From OCS116 cluster bacterium AG-430-B22 (GTDB taxonomy: Bacteria; Pseudomonadota; Alphaproteobacteria; MED-G09), in NCBI GenBank assembly GCA_003209955.1, contig QCOD01000002.1, forward strand, positions 64,603 to 112,377: 47,775 nucleotides of DNA, read 5' to 3'. How positions within the stretch are numbered: position 1 is the stretch's first letter; each line of letters starts with the position of its first letter. Below are positions 39,206-47,775 of this stretch, one piece after another. A model generated the notes under the pieces. The model was not told the origin of the DNA. It saw nothing but the letters and a program-made list of their open reading frames with translations, and made no database searches. The translations under genes and the position numbers were made by a program.

Positions 39206-39982
39206 TTACTCATCTTTAAATTCTGGTTTTCTTTTCTCAACAAAAGCTGCCATTCCTTCAGCTTTATCTTTTGTTGCAAACATAGAATGGAATAACCTTC
39301 GTTCAAAGCGAACACCTTCAGCTAGAGTTGTTTCATAAGCTCTATTCACCATTTCTTTTGTCATCATTGTTGCTACTAGTGATTTATTAGCAACTTCTCT
39401 AGCTATATCAACTACATCATCAATAAAATTATCATTAGACAAAATCCTACTGACTAAACCAATACTCTCAGCCTCTTTAGAGTCCATCATTCTTCCTGTT
39501 AGACACATATCCATAGATTTTGATTTACCAATAAATCTAGTGAGTCTTTGTGTCCCCCCAGCACCAGGGCTTACTCCAAGATTGATTTCTGGTTGACCAA
39601 ATTTTGCACTCTCAGAGGCTATCATAAAATCACACATCATAGCTAATTCACAACCACCCCCAAGTGCATAACCTGAAACAGCTGCAATAGTTGGTTTTCT
39701 GCATCTTGAAATTCTTTCCCAATTTCTAGTGATAAAATCTTCTTTATAAACATCCATATAAGATTTCGGTTGCATTTGCTTTATATCAGCGCCGGCTGCA
39801 AATGCTTTTTCTGAACCTGTAAGAATTAAACACTTTAAATTAGTATTCTTCTCATATTCATCAACAACTTTTGACAATTCATCCATCAAATCATCATTCA
39901 AAGCATTAAGGGCTTCTGGTCTGTTTAATGTTACAATAATTATGTCTTCTCTAATTTCAGTTAATACATTTTTTTCTGTCAT
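39206..39982 (-). CDS. Enoyl-CoA hydratase
   Basis: Crotonase-fold enzyme that hydrates enoyl-CoA in fatty acid breakdown. It has the oxyanion-hole motifs KAFAAGADIKQM and ALGGGCELAMMCD. Catalytic glutamates are present in LGGGCELAM and in FGQPEINLGVSPGAGGTQRL, and the C-terminus (FVEKRKPEF) is typical. Length 258 is usual. The gene is placed before rpsT, as in several alphaproteobacteria. The exact acyl substrate cannot be read from the sequence. Confidence 0.93.
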   Translation of the reverse strand: MTEKNVLTEIREDIIIVTLNRPEALNALNDDLMDELSKVVDEYEKNTNLKCLILTGSEKAFAAGADIKQMQPKSYMDVYKEDFITRNWERISRCRKPTIAAVSGYALGGGCELAMMCDFMIASESAKFGQPEINLGVSPGAGGTQRLTRFIGKSKSMDMCLTGRMMDSKEAESIGLVSRILSNDNFIDDVVDIAREVANKSLVATMMTKEMVNRAYETTLAEGVRFERRLFHSMFATKDKAEGMAAFVEKRKPEFKDE

Positions 39983-40033
39983 AAAGTTCCTCTCACATAA
40001 ACAAATATTATCAATTAAACAATTGTCTATAAA

Positions 40034-40042
40034 AGTATAGCA
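40034..40042 (-). promoter_or_regulatory. Extended -10 motif for the enoyl-CoA hydratase gene
   Basis: TGCTATACT on the reverse strand has the TG extension and a near-consensus -10, with no clear -35. It nearly equals the TGCTATAAT before dnaN. It lies just beyond the mutM stop and about 52 bases before the hydratase start, so the gene may be transcribed separately from mutM. Confidence 0.35.
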
Positions 40043-40064
40043 GTAAATTTATTTTAAATTTACT
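40042..40064. repeat. 10-bp inverted repeat over the mutM stop codon
   Basis: AGTAAATTTA and TAAATTTACT are perfect arms around a 3-base loop, overlapping the mutM stop (40060-40062). The T-run that would make a terminator lies on the forward strand (40064-40070), where no gene ends. It may instead serve as a 3' stabilising hairpin for mutM mRNA. AT-only pairing makes it weak. Confidence 0.35.
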
Positions 40065-40914
40065 TTTTTTGACATGAAGGACAGAAGAATGTTGACCGAT
40101 TAGATTGAACTATTCTTGATATTCTTGATGAGCATCCTTTTGAAATACATTCCTTACCGTCTCGACCGTAAACACTAAATGTACTTTGAAAATATCCCAT
40201 CTTTCCTTGCGTATTAACATAATCCCTTAAAGAAGAGCCACCTAATAATATTGATGACTTGATAATTCTTTTAATATTTTTAATTAAATGATTAAGTTCC
40301 TTTTTGGGGGTTTTATCTTTATTTACTAATTTTTTCGCGGATAATAATGGAGAAATACCAGACTTAAATAATGCCTCACAAACATAAATATTACCTAATC
40401 CTGCAATAATTCTTTGATCCATTAAAACATTTTTTATATTTCTTTGTTTATTATGAAGCAATAAAGATAAATTTTTTCCATTACAGTCTTTTGACAACGG
40501 TTCATAACCAAGATTTTTTAACCGATTATGCTCAGAAGTGCTGTCGGTATGCAATAATATATATCCAAATCTTCTTGGATCATTATAAATAACAACAAAT
40601 TTTTCAGTTTTAAAAATAAAATGATCATGTTTAATCTTAGTATTATTATTAAATAATTTCTTATCGATTACTCTATAACTTCCTGACATACCTAAATGAG
40701 AAATAATTTTAGTATTATTTGAAAGAGTAAATAATATATATTTAGCTCTTCGTGTTATTGAGAGGATATACTCTCCAGTTATTCTTTTTATAAAATTTTT
40801 ATCATAGGGAAATCGTAATTTCTTATCAGATATCTCTACTTCTAGAATTTTTTGACCTAATAAGTCTCTTTTTAGGCCTTCTTTTGTTGTTTCTACTTCA
40901 GGTAACTCAGGCAT
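40060..40914 (-). CDS. mutM: Formamidopyrimidine-DNA glycosylase
   Basis: Removes oxidised purines such as 8-oxoguanine. The catalytic start PELPEVET (P2, E3) is intact, with SHLGMSGSY, DPRRFGY, DQRIIAGLGNIYVCEAL and the DNA-binding zinc finger at the C-terminus (C-x4-C in ECISKGC and C-x2-C in CPSC). Length 284. It is divergent from ubiE across 69 bases. Confidence 0.96.
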   Translation of the reverse strand: MPELPEVETTKEGLKRDLLGQKILEVEISDKKLRFPYDKNFIKRITGEYILSITRRAKYILFTLSNNTKIISHLGMSGSYRVIDKKLFNNNTKIKHDHFIFKTEKFVVIYNDPRRFGYILLHTDSTSEHNRLKNLGYEPLSKDCNGKNLSLLLHNKQRNIKNVLMDQRIIAGLGNIYVCEALFKSGISPLLSAKKLVNKDKTPKKELNHLIKNIKRIIKSSILLGGSSLRDYVNTQGKMGYFQSTFSVYGRDGKECISKGCSSRISRIVQSNRSTFFCPSCQKK

Positions 40915-40983
40915 TATTTTAATCTTTCTATCTGGAACTAATCCTTACAACAAGCTATGTTCGCGAAATAAGGAATTATAGTA

Positions 40984-41724
40984 ATGAATAAAAATGATTT
41001 TGGATATGAGCAAGTAGAAAAGGGTGAGCATTATAATAAAGTTCAAGATGTATTTAATAATGTAGCAAATGAATACGATCTTATGAACGACTTTATGTCA
41101 TTTGGTTTACATAGAAATTGGAAAAAAGAATTTGTAGATTTAATAGACATTAATTATGAAAAAGAGACAAAGATATTAGACTTAGCAGGTGGTACAGGTG
41201 ATATAGCTAAAAGAATTCTCAAGAATCACCCCAATACTTCAATAGAAGTTATTGATAAAAACTTTATGATGCTAAAAGAGTCTAATGCAAAAAATAATTT
41301 TCTTAATTCTAATAAGGTTAATCTCATTTGTGGTGATGGTGAAAATATCCCTCTAAGCGATAATTCAATTGATGTAGTAACTTTATCTTTCGGAATAAGA
41401 AATATGACTGATAGATTAAAATGTTTAGAAGAATGTTATCGAGTTTTGAAGCCGGAAGGTATTTTTCTGTGTATGGAATTTTCTATGCCTGAAAATTATA
41501 CTTTAAGAAATATTTATGATGTTTGGTCATTTTTTGTCATACCTAAATTAGGAAAATTAATAACCAAATCTGAAGACTCTTATAAATATCTTGTTGAAAG
41601 TATAAGAACATTCCCAAAACCAGAGGAATTTGTTGATATTATAGAAAAAGCTAATTTTAAAAAAACTTCGATAAGGCAACTAAGTGGTAATATAGTTTGT
41701 ATATATAAAAGTAGGAAAACTTAA
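40984..41724 (+). CDS. ubiE: Ubiquinone/menaquinone C-methyltransferase UbiE
   Basis: SAM-dependent C-methylation of the quinone ring in ubiquinone synthesis. It has the SAM motif ILDLAGGTGDIAKRI, the post-I acidic residue in VIDKNFMML, SFGIRNMTDR and the family FSMPEN region. Length 246 is usual. AAGGA lies 9 bases before the ATG. Its stop overlaps the ubiB start. Confidence 0.95.
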   Translation: MNKNDFGYEQVEKGEHYNKVQDVFNNVANEYDLMNDFMSFGLHRNWKKEFVDLIDINYEKETKILDLAGGTGDIAKRILKNHPNTSIEVIDKNFMMLKESNAKNNFLNSNKVNLICGDGENIPLSDNSIDVVTLSFGIRNMTDRLKCLEECYRVLKPEGIFLCMEFSMPENYTLRNIYDVWSFFVIPKLGKLITKSEDSYKYLVESIRTFPKPEEFVDIIEKANFKKTSIRQLSGNIVCIYKSRKT

Positions 41725-43265
41725 TGTTAGGATTTTATAGAATTATAAATCTAGTTCCTGCTCTCAGAGCAATTATTTCTGAAGAAAGCCTGATTCCAAA
41801 AAATAATCAAAACAAGGTTCCTTTTTTATTCAAAACTCTAAAGCTTTTATTATTTGTAAAAAAAAATAAAAATACAGATTTATCAAAAACTTTAAGGAAA
41901 CTAGGTCCAACTTGGATCAAACTTGGACAATTCCTATCAACTAGGCCGGATATTATTGGTAAAGATCTCTCAGATAAACTCAAAAAATTACAAGATAAAG
42001 TTGAACCATTTACATTAACAAAAGCTAAAGAAATACTCCAAAAGGAATTTGAAGAGGATTATAAAAATATTTTTATAGAAATAATGCCTTCAGAGGCTGC
42101 AGCTTCAATTGCACAAGTTCATAAAGGAAAAGTAAAATTAAATAATAAAAAATATGATGTAGCGGTAAAAATTTTAAGACCAAATATAGAAAGAGAAATA
42201 AAAAGGGATTTAAGAAATTTCTTCGTTACGGCTAAAATTATGGAAAGATTTTCCAAAGAGGCAAAAAGGCTAAGATTAGTTGATGTCGTTAAAACCTTAG
42301 CGGAAAGTCTTAGTATGGAAATAGATCTAAGATTAGAGGCTGCTGCTCAATCAGAAATAAGAGAAAATATAATTAATGACGATTACTTTAATGTTCCAGA
42401 TGTTTATTGGGATCTGACAAGAAAGAATATATTAATTTCTGACTGGGTAGATGCAATACCAGCAAAAGATATAAATAAAATCACTGAAGAAGGTTTTAAT
42501 AAAAAGAAAATAGGAAAAAATATACTAAAAACTTTTCTTACCACATCCATACGTGATGGGTTATTTCACGCAGATATGCACCAAGGCAATCTTTTTATTG
42601 AAAAAGAAGAAAAAATTATAGCTGTAGATTTTGGCATAGTTGGTCACCTCGACTTTGAAAGCAAACAATACCTAAATAATATTTTACTTGGTTTTATTAA
42701 TAGAGATTATGACAAAATTGCTAATGTGCATTTTGAAGCAGGTTATGTGCCTGAAACAGAAGATAAGAAAAAATTTGCACAAGCACTGCGATCTATAGGA
42801 GAGCCTATTCAAGGAAAAGAGGCTAGTGATATATCTATTGGAAATCTTCTCACACAACTTTTTGAAATTACTAATCAATTTAATATGAAAACACAACCTC
42901 AATTACTTCTGCTTCAAAAAACTATGGTTGTTGTTGAAGGCGTTGCAAGAGAATATGATCCAAATTTAAATATATGGACTGAATCGGAACCAATATTGAA
43001 TGAATTAAGTAAAATAGACTTTGTAAATAAATTTAATTTTTCGACTGATGAAGTTGTTAATCGAGCTAAGGATATCATTTTAAATCTTCCCAAAAATATC
43101 GATGGTGTTAAGAAAAATATAAACCAAATGGGAAAAATAATTGATTATCGGGGAATAAAAATACACCCAGAAAGTCTAAATAGTCTAAATAATACTAATA
43201 ATAACTTATTGTTTTATATAATTATTATTCTTTTGATTATAATTTTAGTAATTTCAATTTTTTAA
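41724..43265 (+). CDS. ubiB: UbiB protein-kinase-like ATPase
   Basis: ABC1/ADCK-type atypical kinase fold needed for ubiquinone synthesis. It shows the KxGQ motif in PTWIKLGQFLSTRPDII, the A-rich loop SEAAASIAQVH in place of a glycine loop, GLFHADMHQGNLF (catalytic loop) and VDFGIVG. One strong membrane helix sits at the very end (LLFYIIIILLIIILVISIF). Length 513 is usual. It overlaps ubiE (TAATG) and precedes coaBC. Confidence 0.95.
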   Translation: MLGFYRIINLVPALRAIISEESLIPKNNQNKVPFLFKTLKLLLFVKKNKNTDLSKTLRKLGPTWIKLGQFLSTRPDIIGKDLSDKLKKLQDKVEPFTLTKAKEILQKEFEEDYKNIFIEIMPSEAAASIAQVHKGKVKLNNKKYDVAVKILRPNIEREIKRDLRNFFVTAKIMERFSKEAKRLRLVDVVKTLAESLSMEIDLRLEAAAQSEIRENIINDDYFNVPDVYWDLTRKNILISDWVDAIPAKDINKITEEGFNKKKIGKNILKTFLTTSIRDGLFHADMHQGNLFIEKEEKIIAVDFGIVGHLDFESKQYLNNILLGFINRDYDKIANVHFEAGYVPETEDKKKFAQALRSIGEPIQGKEASDISIGNLLTQLFEITNQFNMKTQPQLLLLQKTMVVVEGVAREYDPNLNIWTESEPILNELSKIDFVNKFNFSTDEVVNRAKDIILNLPKNIDGVKKNINQMGKIIDYRGIKIHPESLNSLNNTNNNLLFYIIIILLIIILVISIF

Positions 43266-43293
43266 TTTTAAAATATCCTACACATTTGAATTT

Positions 43294-43312
43294 AATGGAT
43301 TTATATTCCATT
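43294..43312 (+). terminator. Weak hairpin after ubiB
   Basis: AATGGA and TCCATT form 6-bp arms with a 7-base loop, and an imperfect AT-rich extension on both sides, followed by a T-rich stretch. It lies in the 66-base ubiB-coaBC gap. It may be a terminator for ubiB, but pairing is weak. Confidence 0.25.
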
Positions 43313-43331
43313 TGTAAATTTTGAGAGAATA

Positions 43332-44531
43332 ATGAAGAAGATATTGTTAATTATAACTGGAGGTATTGCCTCATATAGAGCTCTTGATTTGATAAGAGAA
43401 ATCAAAAGATCAGGAGATGATGTGACTTGTGTAATGACAAAAAGTGCATGTGAGTTTGTTCAACCAATATCCTTTGCAACATTATCAAAAAATAAAGTCT
43501 ATACAGAGCTTTTTGATTTAAACAATGAATCTGAAATTGGTCATATAAATTTATCTAGAGAATCTGATTTGATTGTAATTGTTCCTGCTACAGCAAATAC
43601 CCTATATAAAATTGCTAATGGAGTTGCTGATGATTTAGCTAGCACTATAATGTTAGCCTCAAATAAACCTACATTAATAGCGCCTTCAATGAATGTAAAA
43701 ATGTGGGAAAACCAAAATACAATTGCTAATGTTTTGAAGCTCAAAGAACAAGGTATTCATTTTATAGGGCCTAACAAGGGTGAAATGGCATGCGGTGAGG
43801 TAGGCTATGGCAAAATGGCATCAGTTCAGGAAATCAAAAGGGAAATTGATTATCTTCTTAAGCCGGGAATCTTAACTGGAAAAAGGGCTTTAGTAACATC
43901 TGGACCGACAATTGAACAAATCGACCCTGTCAGATTTATATCAAATAATTCTTCTGGTAAACAAGGGCATGCAATTGCAGATGCATTAAGAAGGCATGGA
44001 GCTGATACAAATCTAATCAGCGGACCTGTAAATATCAAAGATCCAGAAAATGTAAAAGTAACAAAAGTAAATTCTGCTGAGGAAATGCTCCATGAATGTA
44101 GGGAAAACCTGCCAGTTGATATTGCTGTATTTGCTGCTGCAGTTTCAGATTGGAGATGCTCAAATACTTCTAATATTAAGATAAAGAAGACCCCTGAGAA
44201 TGATGAGTTAAATCTAAATCTTGAAAAAAATCAGGATATTTTAAAAGATATAAGTACATTAAATAAGAATAGACCTGATCTAGTAATTGGCTTTTCTCTT
44301 GAAACGGATGATCTTATTGAAACAGCAAAAGAAAAATTAAAGAATAAATCTTGCGATTGGATAGTTGCTAATGAGCATTATAATGGTAAAGAAAGCGTTT
44401 TTGATAGTGATATGAATTCAGTGAAATTAGTTGAAAATGATAATCTTGAAGATTGGGGCTACCTAACAAAAAATGATGTAGCTGAAAAACTATGTATAAA
44501 GATTTCAAAATTCTTTAATGAGGCTGCTTAG
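43332..44531 (+). CDS. coaBC: Bifunctional phosphopantothenoylcysteine decarboxylase/synthetase
   Basis: Makes 4'-phosphopantetheine from phosphopantothenate for coenzyme A, so it uses the product of the panB/panC genes in this window once phosphorylated. The N-terminal CoaC half has the flavin-type fold with catalytic H in GHINLSRES, APSMNVKMW and the flap cysteine in GEMACGEVG. The CoaB half has ALVTSGPTIEQIDPVRFISN and the dimer motif KNKSCDWIVAN. Length 399 is usual. Confidence 0.96.
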   Translation: MKKILLIITGGIASYRALDLIREIKRSGDDVTCVMTKSACEFVQPISFATLSKNKVYTELFDLNNESEIGHINLSRESDLIVIVPATANTLYKIANGVADDLASTIMLASNKPTLIAPSMNVKMWENQNTIANVLKLKEQGIHFIGPNKGEMACGEVGYGKMASVQEIKREIDYLLKPGILTGKRALVTSGPTIEQIDPVRFISNNSSGKQGHAIADALRRHGADTNLISGPVNIKDPENVKVTKVNSAEEMLHECRENLPVDIAVFAAAVSDWRCSNTSNIKIKKTPENDELNLNLEKNQDILKDISTLNKNRPDLVIGFSLETDDLIETAKEKLKNKSCDWIVANEHYNGKESVFDSDMNSVKLVENDNLEDWGYLTKNDVAEKLCIKISKFFNEAA

Positions 44532-45259
44532 TGGCAAATGATCATGATCTTGAAAAATATTCACGTCAAATAATTCTCAATGAGATAGGTCACGAGGGAC
44601 AGGAAAAAATTAAAAGAGTAAGTATACTTGTTATTGGCGCAGGTGGCTTAGGGTCTTCAGTTATACAATATTTAAGTGCAGCAGGTGTTGGAAAAATTGG
44701 TATCGTGGATGACGATAAAGTTGAGCTTTCAAATCTAAATAGGCAATTAATTTACGGGGAAAATGATTTAGGGGAAAGTAAGGTAGATGCTGCTAAAAAT
44801 TATATATCAAAATCAAATCCTTCCATAAAAATAGAAACTTATAAAATACGTATAGATGAAAAGAATTTGCCAGATATAATAGATGATTATGATCTTATTG
44901 CAGATTGTTCAGATAATATAGAGACCAGATTATCCATAAATGATACATGTATTAAATATAAAAAAACTTGGGTGATGGCTGCGGTTGGAGGCTTTTTTGG
45001 ACAAATAGCTTCATTCCAATCAATTAAAAATAATACTTCAAATTCAACATATAGAGATCTCATGAAACACAAAATCTTTGATGAGGCAGGTTGTGATAAT
45101 ATAGGAACTATTGGATCAGTTGTAGGTGCGGTCGGGGGAATGCAAGCAACAGAAATATTAAAACTCATAATTGGAAATAAAGAAAATTTAGTTAACAAAA
45201 TTCTTATTTTTGATTTCATAACATTTCAGAGTAAGACACTAAGAATTAATTCGATATAA
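44531..45259 (+). CDS. MoeB/ThiF-like adenylyltransferase, zinc cysteines lost
   Basis: E1-like enzyme family that activates ubiquitin-like sulfur carriers (MoaD or ThiS). The ATP site is present: GAGGLGSSVIQYLSAAGVG, DDDKVELSNLNRQLIY, and SKVDAA with the conserved lysine. The usual P-C-Y-R-C-L zinc motif is T-Y-R-D-L here, and the C-terminal CxxC is absent because the protein ends soon after FDFITFQ. A cysteine remains in AGCDNIGTIGSV at the site of the catalytic cysteine. Start is GTG at 44531, overlapping the coaBC stop (TAGTG). The length, 242, suits a stripped MoeB. Function in molybdopterin or thiamine sulfur transfer is possible, or it may have changed. Confidence 0.85.
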   Translation: MANDHDLEKYSRQIILNEIGHEGQEKIKRVSILVIGAGGLGSSVIQYLSAAGVGKIGIVDDDKVELSNLNRQLIYGENDLGESKVDAAKNYISKSNPSIKIETYKIRIDEKNLPDIIDDYDLIADCSDNIETRLSINDTCIKYKKTWVMAAVGGFFGQIASFQSIKNNTSNSTYRDLMKHKIFDEAGCDNIGTIGSVVGAVGGMQATEILKLIIGNKENLVNKILIFDFITFQSKTLRINSI

Positions 45260-45264
45260 GCAAA

Positions 45265-45754
45265 ATGAATAGCGAAATAAAATATAAAAAAATAAATTAT
45301 TTACTCTCGTTATTTCTTTTATTATTTAATTTTTTATTTTCATTTCCTGTTTTTTCAGAAATAACATCTATTGAATGGTTATCATTAAAGTATGATAAAA
45401 CCTATCTTCGATCTGGTCCATCAAGACAAAATAAGGTTTTATGGACTTATAAAAAAAAGGGTTTACCAATTAAGGTTATAAGAAAAAAAAGGTGATTGGT
45501 ATGAGGTAGAGATGCCTGAAAGAATTACAGGATGGATAAGCTCTACACAAATTTCATTTAAGAGAAGAGTACTCGTAATTTCAGATGAATTAATAGACAT
45601 AAGAAGAAAAAAACAGAGAACCTCAAAGGTAATTGCAAAAGTTGGAAAGAATGTAGTTGGTGAATTGATAGGTTGTCAAAAAACAATTTGCAAAATTGAT
45701 TATTATGAGATTGAAGGTTTTATCGAAAAAGAATTTTTGTGGGGAGTAGATTAA
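45265..45754 (+). pseudogene. Exported SH3-domain protein, frame broken at an A8 tract
   Basis: The first part (ATG 45265, stop 45493-45495) encodes a signal peptide of about 30 residues (LLSLFLLLFNFLFSFPVFS) and the first half of a bacterial SH3 domain with RSGPSRQNKVLWTYKKKGLPIKVI. The second part continues in the -1 frame: K-K-G-D-W-Y-E-V-E-M-P-E-R-I-T-G-W-I, as this family reads after KGLP. The join falls in eight A at 45483-45490; removing one A restores a single frame ending at 45752-45754 (about 162 residues). It may be a pseudogene, a sequencing error or a slippage site. A second A8 lies at 45451-45458. It sits just after the MoeB-like gene and converges on katG. Confidence 0.75.
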
Positions 45755-45786
45755 TTTGTGGAGCCAAATAATTGACTCCACAAATT
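45753..45786. terminator. Bidirectional terminator between SH3 gene and katG
   Basis: AATTTGTGGAG and CTCCACAAATT are perfect 11-bp arms around a 12-base loop, in the 40-base gap between two convergent genes. T-rich bases follow on the forward strand. The GTGGAG core makes it the most stable hairpin I see in the window. Confidence 0.65.
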
Positions 45787-45794
45787 TATTAAAA

Positions 45795-47775
<1,981 letters not shown>

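Noticed and set aside
44887-45219. 110-residue antisense frame in the MoeB-like gene
   Set aside because: It is the shadow of a well-supported forward gene, with no ribosome site or recognised motif.

Overview
This window reads as one contiguous piece of chromosome from an AT-rich, gene-dense alphaproteobacterium. The lineage is inferred from gene order. The runs pckA|chvI-chvG-EIIA-ahcY, aroA-cmk-rpsA-ihfB-pyrF-trpF-trpB-trpA-accD-folC, rpsT-dnaA-dnaN-recF-gyrB and ubiE-ubiB-coaBC, plus the FYDLN (TIGR02300) protein beside tRNA-Ala, are all alphaproteobacterial neighbourhoods. Low GC, stop/start overlaps, near-zero spacing between convergent genes and no mobile DNA suggest a streamlined, probably marine, genome. 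I cannot name the clade. No gap without a gene exceeds 300 bases.

Layout. 1-4 kb: polA (5' end outside the window) converges on pckA. 4-8 kb: two-component pair chvI/chvG, a mannose-family EIIA and ahcY. 8-9.6 kb: a [2Fe-2S] ferredoxin and its FAD reductase, reverse strand. 9.7-11.9 kb: tsaE, an ExoI-like exonuclease and thioredoxin. 11.9-21.4 kb: a long reverse-strand run, folC, accD, trpA, trpB, trpF, pyrF, ihfB, rpsA, cmk, aroA. 21.5-22.2 kb: FYDLN protein, tRNA-Ala(GGC) and a tiny membrane peptide. 22.2-23.8 kb: panC and panB. 23.8-28.9 kb: a reverse-strand cytochrome oxidase operon (subunit II, I, two subunit III-type genes, a subunit IV-like gene) that runs on into an exported Sel1-repeat protein and a 24-residue membrane peptide. 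29-32.4 kb: ctaB, a diiron ferritin-like protein, an exported ankyrin protein and SCO1. 32.4-39.1 kb: gyrB, recF, dnaN, dnaA, rpsT. 39.2-45.8 kb: enoyl-CoA hydratase, mutM, ubiE, ubiB, coaBC, a MoeB/ThiF-like protein and an SH3 protein with a broken frame. 45.8 kb to the end: katG, 5' end outside the window.

How the genes work together. Most are core metabolism and replication. The 24-32 kb stretch is a respiratory block: oxidase structural genes, heme O synthase and a copper chaperone, with several unstudied exported or membrane proteins among them. This is where an undescribed assembly system is most plausible: a Sel1 protein, a 24-residue membrane peptide and a His-rich subunit IV-like protein. 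Other points worth attention are a ChvGI-PTS locus without hprK or ptsH, an ExoI-like gene where addAB is often found, a MoeB-like enzyme that has lost its zinc cysteines, a dnaA leader with a perfect hairpin and an in-frame mini-ORF, and an A8-tract frameshift in the SH3 gene. TTG starts are common and include dnaA, recF and rpsA.
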